Shown: piece after piece, positions 16,399 to 24,383 of the stretch
Numbering within the stretch: the first letter of the stretch is position 1
Layout: every line of letters starts with the position of its first letter
Origin: a virus
Length of the DNA: 41,867 nucleotides
Direction: 5' to 3' (one strand)
Virus record (IMG/VR): IMGVR_UViG_3300013102_000046
Coordinates: 1-41,867 of that record
Notes under the pieces: generated by a model
What the model was told of the DNA's origin: nothing
Seen by the model: the letters and a program-made list of their open reading frames with translations, nothing else
The model's database searches: none
Program-made: the position numbers and the translations under genes

Positions 16399-17522
16399 GC
16401 ATCTTCCGAATCGCCGTCTACGACAAGAACCGACAATTCCGATGCCAGATCGGAAACCCATCGGCGCTCGCCGGCACGGTCAGGCACAACATGGTCTCAT
16501 CGTTGGACCTGACCGTGCCGCTCGCGCACGAGAACATTGGTGAGCTCTTCGCCGATGGAGCACGGGTGAAGGTCATGTTCCGTAAACAGCACCTGTTCTC
16601 CGGGGACATCATTTCTGAGGACGGCGAATCAAACGGCGTAAAGGGCTCCGTGACCTTCAACGCCGAAGGCGACCTGGCCGTCTTGAAAGACATCCTTGGA
16701 TGGCCAGTACCGGCGACCGCCATCAGTGACCAGAGCGCCTCCGAGTATCGGACCTATACCGGAAACGCAGAGACCATCATCAAAACGGCCGTCGCTGAAA
16801 ACGGAGTGACCCGCATGGGCGTCCCCGGCCTGGTGGTGGCTCCAAACCTCAACCGCGGCGCAGTGATCCCCGGCGGCGTCCCGCTGCGGATGCATCCGCT
16901 CTTCGACCAGCTGTTCCCCGCAGTGGAAAACGCCGGCCTCGGCGTCACCGTGCAACAGGTTGGCTCCGATCTCGTCCTGGATGTCTACGAGGCGCAGCCC
17001 TACCCGCGCACCCTGCGAGTGAAAGGCCGGACGCTCAAGAGCGTGAAGTGGAACCGGCGTCGCCCGACGGCGTCGCGTGTCGTAATCGGAGGGCAGGGCG
17101 AGGGAGTAGCCCGAAAGTTCCGGCAGCTCATCGACGTGCCCAGAGAAGCCCAGTACGGCATGCGGCGCGAGACATTCCGCGATGCCCGGGACGACAACAC
17201 CGATAGCGTTCTGGACGCTCGGGGCCGGGAAACCTTGGACGAGGCGGGGCCCAAGAACGGGCTGTCACTGGATCTCGTAGGTACAGGGATCTTCCAGTAC
17301 GGCGGCCCAGGCGGATTCCGAGAAGGGATGAGGGTTCCCGTAGAGGTCGCTCCGGGAGTGATCGTCACCGAGATGATTCGCGAAGTGAACTTCAAATGGG
17401 TCTCCAAGGACTACGCCCAAATTACCCCGACAATCGGCGAAATCATCAACCAGCCCGCGCGGATCTTCGCGCAAAGAATTGCCGCCCTCCATAAGGGGCT
17501 GCGGAACCAGGAGCGCCGCTGA
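16395..17522 (+). CDS. Minor tail protein, Gp37-like baseplate hub
   Basis: This protein of about 375 residues resembles the ReqiPepy6 Gp37-like family, the tail-associated hub in actinophages. Visible features are the N-terminal RIAVYDKNRQF strand, LDLTVPLAHEN, and C-terminal TEMIREVNFKWVSKDYAQITPTIG. An ATG at 16392 is only two bases from AGGAGG (16384-16389), so GTG at 16395, five bases away, is preferred; both give nearly the same protein. The gene overlaps the upstream stop. Confidence 0.8.
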   Translation: MSIFRIAVYDKNRQFRCQIGNPSALAGTVRHNMVSSLDLTVPLAHENIGELFADGARVKVMFRKQHLFSGDIISEDGESNGVKGSVTFNAEGDLAVLKDILGWPVPATAISDQSASEYRTYTGNAETIIKTAVAENGVTRMGVPGLVVAPNLNRGAVIPGGVPLRMHPLFDQLFPAVENAGLGVTVQQVGSDLVLDVYEAQPYPRTLRVKGRTLKSVKWNRRRPTASRVVIGGQGEGVARKFRQLIDVPREAQYGMRRETFRDARDDNTDSVLDARGRETLDEAGPKNGLSLDLVGTGIFQYGGPGGFREGMRVPVEVAPGVIVTEMIREVNFKWVSKDYAQITPTIGEIINQPARIFAQRIAALHKGLRNQERR

Positions 17523-18514
17523 TGCCAGTAGCTTTCATTTCCCGCGGATACGACACAACCCCCGCGAAGCCATACAACGAAGACGCGTGGGCCAACGCCC
17601 ACGGGGACTCGTTCATCGGAGCAGCCAAATACGGCGTAAACGGTCCCAGTGACTGGAAAGTCAGCATTGTGGCCAGCGCGACCCGCACCGTTTCCATCGC
17701 CCCGGGCAAAGGATGGGGCGCGGGCGTCACAGACGAGACCGGAGCCAACGAAACCCTCCAATTCACACCATCAGCCTCTGGGGCTCGGTGGGACACAGTG
17801 GCTGTCAGGCGCGATTGGAACCCAACTGCCGGCGTCTCCCAATTTGTCATTATCCCCGGCGGCTCTTCCCGCGCAGTCTCAGGATCGCGGCTGTTCGGTC
17901 CAGGAGACATCGATGACCAGCCCATCGCCTTGGTCCAGATCAAGGAGAACCAGACCCAGCCCGAGGCTGTTGTTGATCTTCGCTGCTGGGCAGCTAACGG
18001 CGGCGTCCTGGTCAAGGACACTGCCGCGCTCGGCTATCTCGCACGTCTGGGGGCAAAGGTGCGCGTGGGGTCAGCGACATGGTTCTACGGGTTGGACGGA
18101 AACGACAATCCTGGCTGGATGAGCGACGCTCCCGACCAGAAGGCGATCCTTCTCTCTGGAGGGTTCGCCCCGTTGGGGGCGGGGATCCTCTCGCCAAACA
18201 CCCGCAAGCATGCTGATGGCCGGGTCTATATGGGCGGGGCAATTGGCGCCTCCGGCACATCAGTGAATGTGGACAAGGCAATCCCAAATCGGTTCAAAGT
18301 CGGGGAAATCGACGTGAGTCATCTACCGGCTGGCATCGAAGTCTTCGAACCGATCGCGACCGCGGCAATGGGCAGGGTTTTCCTCTACGTCTACCCCGTT
18401 GGCCATGCGAAAGCCGGACACGTGGAGTTTGAGGCCACCGTCGCAGCCGGGGTGATCCCAAAGGCAGCGTTCTCGATCCTACTCACGGGCGGTTTTAGTT
18501 GGGCCTCAGCGTAA
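17522..18514 (+). CDS. Minor tail protein
   Basis: This 330-residue beta-rich protein begins at an ATG overlapping the previous stop by one base. The N-terminal region (WKVSIVASATRTVSIAPGKGWG) and the following RWDTVAVRRDW and IALVQIKENQTQP segments are typical of actinophage minor tail proteins around the baseplate. The C-terminal part (about residues 230-330) is a Gly/Ala-rich beta domain. It is the last structural gene before the lysis cassette. No enzymatic motif was seen. Confidence 0.78.
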   Translation: MPVAFISRGYDTTPAKPYNEDAWANAHGDSFIGAAKYGVNGPSDWKVSIVASATRTVSIAPGKGWGAGVTDETGANETLQFTPSASGARWDTVAVRRDWNPTAGVSQFVIIPGGSSRAVSGSRLFGPGDIDDQPIALVQIKENQTQPEAVVDLRCWAANGGVLVKDTAALGYLARLGAKVRVGSATWFYGLDGNDNPGWMSDAPDQKAILLSGGFAPLGAGILSPNTRKHADGRVYMGGAIGASGTSVNVDKAIPNRFKVGEIDVSHLPAGIEVFEPIATAAMGRVFLYVYPVGHAKAGHVEFEATVAAGVIPKAAFSILLTGGFSWASA

Positions 18515-18539
18515 GCGGGCGTATAGGAGGGGCAGACGT

Positions 18540-18893
18540 GTGGACGCTGCGACGATCACAGCTCTTGGGGGGCTCCTCATCGCCTTCGGTGGCGGGGCAT
18601 GGAAGCTCATTGACCGGGCAGACAAGAAGCGCGAACGGCGGGAGGTGGCTGTGGAGGATCTCCTGAAGGCCAGGGTTGCCGTCCTCGAAAAGCAGATTCT
18701 GGAAAAAGATGCCGACCACAAAGCGGACATGCAGAAGCAGGCTGACGCGTTCGAGAAGGAACGTCGGCGGAACAAACGCAATAACACCCGCATGAAAGCA
18801 GCTGCCGGCAAGTGGCGGGAGCAGCTGCTAATGAATGACCTCAAGCCCGACCCCGCCGACTGGCCGGAGGACGAAAATGACGACACTGAATGA
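18540..18893 (+). CDS. Membrane protein with coiled coil, lysis cassette
   Basis: This 117-residue protein has one hydrophobic segment near the N-terminus (about residues 5-24, TALGGLLIAFGGGAWKLI), followed by a long charged coiled coil (RERREVAVEDLLKARVAVLE and on) and an acidic end. The start is GTG at 18540 after AGGAGGGG. It overlaps the next membrane gene by 17 bases. Size, topology and place suggest a holin-like or spanin-like lysis accessory, but a minor structural role cannot be excluded. Confidence 0.65.
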   Translation: MDAATITALGGLLIAFGGGAWKLIDRADKKRERREVAVEDLLKARVAVLEKQILEKDADHKADMQKQADAFEKERRRNKRNNTRMKAAAGKWREQLLMNDLKPDPADWPEDENDDTE

Positions 18894-19749
18894 TACGGAT
18901 CTCGAAGAAGCTGCAGCGCAGGCCGCCAGGTCGCGAAAGTCCGACAAACGTTGGAAATTGGGCCTCGCTTTTGCTGTCCTGCTTCTGGCGGCCGTCACTG
19001 TCCTGGCAAGCATGCTCGCGCAGAACAACGCCCGGCTGGCATCTGAAAACGCGACCTTCGCCTCTCAGCAGCAGGAAGAGAAGAAGGACATCGCCAAGGA
19101 AGCCGGGCGGGCGCTCTGCGGTTCCGGCGATCGCGAGATCTATGACCGTGAGCTGTGCGCCAAGTGGGCTGAGGCGGCCCAGGAACCGGACGTCGCGCCC
19201 ACGGAGCCTCCCCAGATCGGAGGCCCCTCCCAAGCCGATCTGGTGAATGCGTTCCGGGACTACTGCTCGAACGGCAATTGCAAAGGCCAGGACGGGCAGC
19301 CGCCATCCCCGGATGACGTTGCAGCCGCCTTCGCCCGGTTCTGCGCTGACGGGAAGTGCACCGGGCCCGCGGGTAAGGACGCTAAGGACGGCCGCGACGG
19401 CGTTGACGGACAGGGACTCGCGCCCTCGCCGGAGATGGTACTCGCAGCTGTCACGGACTTCTGCTCTACAGGGATCTGCCGAGGCGCGGACGGGGCCACG
19501 GGACCGCCCCCAACGTCCGAGGCAATCCTTGCGGCCGTCCAGCAATTCTGTGCAGCCGACGCGTGCCGCGGACCGGTTGGAGCGACCGGCGAGAAAGGCG
19601 AGAAAGGCGACAAAGGAGACCCTCCTTCGTCCATCACGTACACATCCGGACCGATGGCCGGTTACACATGCACTGCTGACCCGCCCGGATCCAGCACCTA
19701 CACATGCGCCGCACCAGTAGCGCCACCAACCACGGGAGCCAAGCCATGA
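18877..19749 (+). CDS. Membrane-anchored Cys-repeat and collagen-like protein
   Basis: This 290-residue protein has a transmembrane segment at about residues 26-47 with Lys/Arg on the N-terminal side, then a largely extracellular part. Four repeats share the pattern PS-x3-V-x2-A-x3-FC-x4-C-x-G; between them are Gly-x-y collagen-like stretches (GPAGKDAKDGRDG, GATGEKGEKGDKGD). The four C-x4-C pairs could form disulphides outside the cell. GGAGG precedes the ATG at 18877. It sits directly before, and overlaps by four bases, the endolysin gene, so a cell-envelope role in lysis or exclusion is plausible. Function unknown. Confidence 0.75.
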   Translation: MTTLNDTDLEEAAAQAARSRKSDKRWKLGLAFAVLLLAAVTVLASMLAQNNARLASENATFASQQQEEKKDIAKEAGRALCGSGDREIYDRELCAKWAEAAQEPDVAPTEPPQIGGPSQADLVNAFRDYCSNGNCKGQDGQPPSPDDVAAAFARFCADGKCTGPAGKDAKDGRDGVDGQGLAPSPEMVLAAVTDFCSTGICRGADGATGPPPTSEAILAAVQQFCAADACRGPVGATGEKGEKGDKGDPPSSITYTSGPMAGYTCTADPPGSSTYTCAAPVAPPTTGAKP

Positions 19750-20654
19750 ACGACCTTCGTGTGATCATGCTGACCATCGCGAACCAGCTCGCAGGCACGT
19801 ACATCAACGTGGATCGCTTTGCTGGAAACCAGTGCTGGGACTCAGCGGCTAGGGTGTCCCAGCTCATGGGCCTGCCGATCATCAACACCGGCGGCAAAGG
19901 CCGGTGGCCCGGCTGGGCCGGAAATATGTGGGACGCATTCCCGCAATCCAAGGAGATCGACGCGGCCTACTACCGCGTGGGCCCGGATCAGCCGGCCATG
20001 CCCGGAGATAAGGCCATCTGGGGCGACTCGTACTACTTCTACCCGGCAACCCATGTTGCCGACGTAATCGCAGACGCCGGGGGCCTGCTGCTCTGCCTCT
20101 CACAGAACAGCTCCGGCGCCGAACCGTCGCTGCCGGGCTATGACCCCCAATCATCCGGGCCGACCATCATCCAGCACCTGCCCAAGAACGGGCTTCTCGG
20201 CTACATCCGCCCCCGGGCGGGCATCGCCCTGCAGGGCGAAATCACAGAACAGGAGGACACCTTGTCCGAAGCAGAAGTCAGGGAAATCAAGGACCACATC
20301 AACGCGGTGATGATCGGCGGCTATGTATGGGGTGACGAAAAGCGCCCAGGCGTTGCGGCCATCGTGACGGAGAACCAGCACCGCATCGACGCCGGCAACA
20401 GCAAGCTCGACGGCATCACCTCCATCATCGTCCCGGGCGAGAAAGGCAAACGCGACGCGGGCCCGCTCTTCGGGCTGCTGGCGACCATGCGCGGCGAAAA
20501 CGCTGGCCTCCTCGTTGCTCTGCGTGCCACAGGCGCTGGCCAGCCAGTGAATCTGGAAGAAGTCAAGGCGGCGTCCAAGCAGGGCGCCGCTGAGGCGCTA
20601 GCAGACCTGCAAGCAACCGCCACGACCACCGTCACTCTCAGCCAGGAAGGCTAA
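19746..20654 (+). CDS. Endolysin with CHAP domain
   Basis: This 302-residue protein has an N-terminal CHAP amidase/peptidase domain: Cys30 in QCWD and His103 in THVADVI are the expected catalytic pair, with GNMWDAFPQ and PGDKAIWGD between them. Such enzymes cut peptidoglycan. The C-terminal half (about residues 165-302) is helical and Ala/Glu-rich without a recognised wall-binding motif. The ATG at 19746 overlaps the upstream stop (ATGA); an earlier in-frame start lies inside the previous gene. It is followed by the holin, completing the lysis cassette. Confidence 0.9.
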   Translation: MNDLRVIMLTIANQLAGTYINVDRFAGNQCWDSAARVSQLMGLPIINTGGKGRWPGWAGNMWDAFPQSKEIDAAYYRVGPDQPAMPGDKAIWGDSYYFYPATHVADVIADAGGLLLCLSQNSSGAEPSLPGYDPQSSGPTIIQHLPKNGLLGYIRPRAGIALQGEITEQEDTLSEAEVREIKDHINAVMIGGYVWGDEKRPGVAAIVTENQHRIDAGNSKLDGITSIIVPGEKGKRDAGPLFGLLATMRGENAGLLVALRATGAGQPVNLEEVKAASKQGAAEALADLQATATTTVTLSQEG

Positions 20655-20656
20655 CC

Positions 20657-21040
20657 ATGGAGACCTTTGATCCCGCAGCACTCAACGCGCTCGCGGCCCT
20701 CGGCCCGGTAGCCCTCTGGCTGCTTGCCGTCGGCTTCTTCAGCCCTCTTGTGATTGCCGTGATCAAGCAAGCGGGGTGGTCCCCACGCCGGCAAGCCATT
20801 GTGGCGTTCTTGTTCTATGTCGCGGTGGCAACTGTGACTGCTTGGCTCGCTGGCATCTTCAACACAGCTGGCATCATCGTCGCCATCCTGGTCATCTTCG
20901 TCACGGCCGGCAACAGCTACAAGCTACTCTGGAAGCCGACGGGGGTTGCTCCTGCTATTCAGGCAGCTACAACGATCGGCGAGGGAAAGCCCACCGAAGT
21001 GAAGGCCGGCCCCGAACATCGCGCCGAACTTGGAGGATAA
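20657..21040 (+). CDS. Holin
   Basis: This 127-residue protein has about three hydrophobic helices: PVALWLLAVGFFSPLVIAVI, AIVAFLFYVAVATVTAWLAG and TAGIIVAILVIFVTAG, then a charged, likely cytoplasmic tail. It starts two bases after the endolysin stop with AGGAAGG upstream. Size, membrane topology and adjacency to the endolysin identify it as the probable holin that sets lysis timing. No separate antiholin start is evident. Confidence 0.85.
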   Translation: METFDPAALNALAALGPVALWLLAVGFFSPLVIAVIKQAGWSPRRQAIVAFLFYVAVATVTAWLAGIFNTAGIIVAILVIFVTAGNSYKLLWKPTGVAPAIQAATTIGEGKPTEVKAGPEHRAELGG

Positions 21041-23098
21041 GTGCCAGACTACGCATACGATTCCGAGCTAGTAGCGGATCCGTTCTCATTCCAGAGGGCA
21101 GCCAACTCTGCGATCACGATTTACGATGCGAATGACGCGGCTGAGGCATCGCCCCTGGCGCTTAAGGACCTCAAAGGACTGGCTTTGCCTAACCCATTGA
21201 CGTCCAGCGCGGAGGCGTTCGTCCCTGCATTTGTTGCCGGTACAGCGCAGGTCAAGATGGTGGGCGGTGGCCTTCGTGTTGTGCGCTCCAGTTTTCAAGG
21301 CGTACGTGACGAAGCAGTGGCCGCCAAGCTTGCCGCTGAGGAGGCCGCTTCCGATGCTGCGGAAGCTGCGGCGCATGCCCAGGCCCCGACAGATGTGCAG
21401 GTTGACGCAGGCGTGGCCAGGGCGGACATCCCCGGGCAGATTGGGCAAGTACTGCCCCCACTAGTTGCGCCGATTGTTCCGCCGCTCGTGGCTCAAGCCA
21501 TCGCGAACGATCCAACTGTAGCGAACTCGGCCGCAACGATGGCACAGTCGGCCACCGGCCTGATCCCGAAGTGGAAGGCGAACACGGCATACGCCGCCGC
21601 GCAAATGGTAGTGGCTCCCTCCGGGGACTTAGTGACAGCCAAAGTGGCATTCACCTCAGGGGCTTCTTACTCTGACGCGAACTGGAACCTTTCGACAGCG
21701 GCTTCGATGGTAGCCAGCTCCCTGAAGAACAAGGGCGTCCTTGCTAATGGCACGGATATCAACACCCTGCGAGACACGGGCATCTATTACGTTGCTTCCT
21801 CAACAGCCGCGGCGACCATGCCCAACCTGCCATTCACGACTCCTGGGCGAATCATCGTCACGAAGGACCCCGGGGCGACGCTGGTAACCCAGAACGGCAT
21901 CGGAATCCCCTTGACCGGCGGGAACATCTCGCTCTTCACCCGGACTACCCGGTCCGCCACTCTGTGGGATTCTGGGTGGGAGTCCGACCGTCAGGTCAAG
22001 GGGGCCTTGCCTGACGGGACGAACCTAACGACGTTCGCGACGGCTGGTACATGGATCATCACCTCAGCCGCCTCGGCCGCGACCATGAGTGGCCTGCCGC
22101 AGCTCGACGGGGTAACAGTCGCCAACGTGGCTATCCTCCATATCTCCACGTACCCAGGGATTAGTGCAGGCGAAGAGGAAATCACGGTTTACGTGGCTGA
22201 CGGCAACTACGCGAAGTTCAGCCGCGTCCGCCGTATAGCGTCGTCTTGGCCTGGCTGGCAGCACGACAACCCTGCCCCGCTGCCACCTACCGTCACAGCT
22301 GTAAGCGACTCGGGACTGGCCCACACCGTCCTGATGGATAACTTCACCCAGAAAATGGGTGGCATCATCCTGGTGGACACACCAACAATCGCTTTTAGGT
22401 TCGATCACGGGCTGGCGAACTTCAACAACTTCGTCCGCGCAATCTTCGAAGCCTTCAACTGGAAATACTCCCTGGCGCTTTGCTCTGGCCAGTGGGACCG
22501 GGCGGAAAACCTTGGAGTCACCCCATCCACGGTGAATGCCTGGGTGCTCGCCGGACTCGCCGAAATCTGGAACCACACCAAGGACCACGGATCTGGCGAC
22601 AACTCCGAGGCGGCATGGCAGGCTGCAATCCTTGACGGACTTCGTGAGTTGGAGTCGCAGATCCCCGCCGCGGCCGGAAAGATCTTCGGCCTGGCACCTC
22701 CTGGTTCTGCCGGCACCAACTTCGGCGGCTTCATCTTTGGCCAGACTCTTGAAGAGTTTGTGGACTCCGACGGAATCCGCTTCATGTTGCGGCACCACCC
22801 CATCGTGGCTGGCTACCTGGCAACAGAGAAGCGCGTTCAAGATGGCAGGCCCCGCCAAGGGATGGGCCACCGAACGATGGATACCTTCTCTCTCTCGGAC
22901 GTGCAGACGTACGTGGAGCAGGCGAAGGCCACGAAGACGGCTATGCAGTTCATGTTGCACCCGTCCCGTTTGAACACGGCTGGTTATATGTCCACGTCAA
23001 CTCTCACCACGATCATGGATTACGTCAGGGCTGAGGAACTTGCGGGGAACATTAAGGTAGTCAGCCCCTACGAACAGTTGCTCTGCTCTGTCGTCTAA
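21041..23098 (+). CDS. Tail fibre / receptor-binding protein with deacetylase-like domain
   Basis: This 685-residue protein begins at GTG right after the holin. Residues 1-220 are a helical and Pro-rich stalk with an Ala/Glu coiled segment. Two knob-like repeats follow at about 229-320 and 320-420, each with the pattern G-x-L-x-(D/N)GT-(D/N)-(I/L)-x-T. Residues about 445-685 resemble a NodB/CE4 polysaccharide deacetylase: FDHG at 454-457, HTKDH at 512-516 and FMLHPSRL near the end. It probably binds and may trim surface glycan. The usual FDDG is FDHG here, so activity is uncertain. Confidence 0.8.
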   Translation: MPDYAYDSELVADPFSFQRAANSAITIYDANDAAEASPLALKDLKGLALPNPLTSSAEAFVPAFVAGTAQVKMVGGGLRVVRSSFQGVRDEAVAAKLAAEEAASDAAEAAAHAQAPTDVQVDAGVARADIPGQIGQVLPPLVAPIVPPLVAQAIANDPTVANSAATMAQSATGLIPKWKANTAYAAAQMVVAPSGDLVTAKVAFTSGASYSDANWNLSTAASMVASSLKNKGVLANGTDINTLRDTGIYYVASSTAAATMPNLPFTTPGRIIVTKDPGATLVTQNGIGIPLTGGNISLFTRTTRSATLWDSGWESDRQVKGALPDGTNLTTFATAGTWIITSAASAATMSGLPQLDGVTVANVAILHISTYPGISAGEEEITVYVADGNYAKFSRVRRIASSWPGWQHDNPAPLPPTVTAVSDSGLAHTVLMDNFTQKMGGIILVDTPTIAFRFDHGLANFNNFVRAIFEAFNWKYSLALCSGQWDRAENLGVTPSTVNAWVLAGLAEIWNHTKDHGSGDNSEAAWQAAILDGLRELESQIPAAAGKIFGLAPPGSAGTNFGGFIFGQTLEEFVDSDGIRFMLRHHPIVAGYLATEKRVQDGRPRQGMGHRTMDTFSLSDVQTYVEQAKATKTAMQFMLHPSRLNTAGYMSTSTLTTIMDYVRAEELAGNIKVVSPYEQLLCSVV

Positions 23099-23107
23099 GG
23101 AGGGCAC

Positions 23108-23257
23108 ATGGAGGCGCGACTGACCGAGTATTCCAATGCTCGGACCTACGAAGGTGAGGGCGGCCGAACCTACGCCAATCGTGAGGACGCGCTCGAACTT
23201 GCTCGGCGTCTTGCCGACAAGAACCGTGATCTTCTCGAACGGCTCTCTCGGCAATAA
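23108..23257 (+). CDS. 49-residue protein after tail fibre
   Basis: This small gene starts at an ATG after TAAGGAGGG, an excellent ribosome site overlapping the fibre stop. The product is charged and helical (REDALELARRLADKNRDLLE). Its stop at 23255-23257 touches the terminator stem. Function unknown; the strong ribosome site and clean stop support a real gene. Confidence 0.7.
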   Translation: MEARLTEYSNARTYEGEGGRTYANREDALELARRLADKNRDLLERLSRQ

Positions 23258-23294
23258 AAAAAGACCCCCACCCTTAGCGGGTGGGGGTCTTTTT
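23258..23294. terminator. Bidirectional terminator
   Basis: A perfect 16-bp stem, AAAAAGACCCCCACCC at 23258-23273 with GGGTGGGGGTCTTTTT at 23279-23294, surrounds the loop TTAGC. It has an A-run on one side and a T-run on the other, so it can stop both the rightward late operon and the leftward accessory operon. Confidence 0.93.
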
Positions 23295-23456
23295 GTCGTT
23301 GGCGGACATTGCCTTGCGGAGATCGTTTCCGACGGCTTCCCAGTCGGACGGGCGGACGCGCTTAGGCCTCTGAGAGATGAGGCTTTCAGTTGTCTTGCCT
23401 GACAGGTCCATCATCGCGAGAAAGCCTCGCAGCTTACCTACGACCGGCGAAACCAT
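23274..23456 (-). CDS. 60-residue protein, leftward accessory operon
   Basis: This small basic protein contains the segment PKRVRPSDWEAVGNDLRKAM and overlaps the upstream leftward gene by 19 bases. Its last codons are read through the right arm of the terminator and the stop codon lies in the loop. AGGA lies about ten bases before the ATG. I do not recognise it. The coding call is moderate because of its size, but the tandem arrangement and overlap fit a phage gene. Confidence 0.5.
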   Translation of the reverse strand: MVSPVVGKLRGFLAMMDLSGKTTESLISQRPKRVRPSDWEAVGNDLRKAMSANDKKTPTR

Positions 23457-23620
23457 GTGTCCATCTGTTCCTGGGTGACGCCAAGGCTGTGGAGGTCTTC
23501 CATTTCCTTGGGTTCATCGTCAGGCTCGTCTGCTTCGACCGGCTCGGCTGGCGCCTTCCATTCGCCGGCCATGAGGTCATTCAGGTCGGTTCCGTCCGGT
23601 AGGGGCTGATTCTCAGTCAT
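23438..23620 (-). CDS. 60-residue acidic protein, leftward accessory operon
   Basis: This acidic protein of 60 residues starts at an ATG after AGGA and is rich in Asp, Glu and Pro (EPVEADEPDDEPKEME), ending in a short helix. A longer in-frame extension (to 23740) enters the upstream gene and is rejected. Unknown function; the strongly acidic, DNA-mimic-like composition is worth note but not diagnostic. Confidence 0.55.
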   Translation of the reverse strand: MTENQPLPDGTDLNDLMAGEWKAPAEPVEADEPDDEPKEMEDLHSLGVTQEQMDTWFRRS

Positions 23621-23630
23621 CGTCCTGATC

Positions 23631-24311
23631 CTAGCCGAACAGCACTCGGGCGCGAGACTCTGTTGGGTGCAGCTTCCGGCCGTCGTGAAGCCAGACGTTC
23701 TCTTCGTCGTCCTTGGAATAGGTTGCTGCCGCCTCGGCACTCAGGGTGTTGATGTGCTGCTGGACGGCCCTGTCGAAGGAGTCGGCCACAATGTGAGAGT
23801 CATTGAGTTGTGCCGCCGCCTCTCGTTGCTCATTCGCATCGCTGCCTTCTGCCCAGACGTCCCAGATTTTCAAGCCACGTGCTTGGTCCTCCGTGGGCCA
23901 CAGTCGCCGCCCCATGGCGTCGTCGGGGTGCTCGAAGGATCGCTTGTACCAGCGACCCCCCTGTGTGTGAAACAGGGTTGACGGGTTTTCGCCCTTGGGC
24001 CCGAGGAATTCCCGGCGTCCTTTGAATGACCCCGCCAGTTTGTCAACGGCATCGAAGAAGCTTGCGGCCTTCAAGGGTTTCTCGTTGAGTTTCTCAGCTT
24101 CACCGATGCCCGCTACGGCCTCGACCCAGATGTCCCACGCTTGAACTTCCGGCTCTGCATCAATGAACCGTTCGACCATTAGGGTTCTTGGCTTTAGGGG
24201 GACGCTATGGTCGGAGATCCACCGACCACGACACGGATTACCGTCGGGATCGACCATCCCTGTGACCACTACTCCTGCGGGGATAACGTCGTTCTCTTCG
24301 TAGTCCGTCAT
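23631..24311 (-). CDS. Protein of about 90-residue tandem repeats, unknown
   Basis: This 226-residue protein, counted from the ATG at 24311 that follows AAAGAGAGAG, is built of two and a half repeats. Trp31, Trp121 and Trp207 mark unit starts (GRW, GRW, NVW); LKIWDVWAEG and VQAWDIWVEA recur 91 residues apart, and SFFDAV/SFDRAV 94 apart. PTE-x2-AR is shared by units two and three. No known fold was recognised. An earlier in-frame ATG at 24338 lacks a ribosome site. It is between the PIN-like gene and two small genes in one leftward run, so it may share a function with them. Confidence 0.7.
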   Translation of the reverse strand: MTDYEENDVIPAGVVVTGMVDPDGNPCRGRWISDHSVPLKPRTLMVERFIDAEPEVQAWDIWVEAVAGIGEAEKLNEKPLKAASFFDAVDKLAGSFKGRREFLGPKGENPSTLFHTQGGRWYKRSFEHPDDAMGRRLWPTEDQARGLKIWDVWAEGSDANEQREAAAQLNDSHIVADSFDRAVQQHINTLSAEAAATYSKDDEENVWLHDGRKLHPTESRARVLFG

Positions 24312-24383
24312 AAGTATTTCTGCTCTCTCTTTTTGCATCTGGATGTTACTTTGCGATATCGCGCCTTGCCCTCAAGATGCGCC

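Noticed and set aside
22064-22960. Leftward 298-codon frame opposite the tail fibre
   Set aside because: Antisense shadow of the deacetylase-like domain with no motif or ribosome site.
23580-23620. LPDGTDLN in the acidic 60-residue protein as a tail-fibre knob remnant
   Set aside because: Only eight residues resemble the fibre knob motif and the context is unrelated, so similarity is probably chance.
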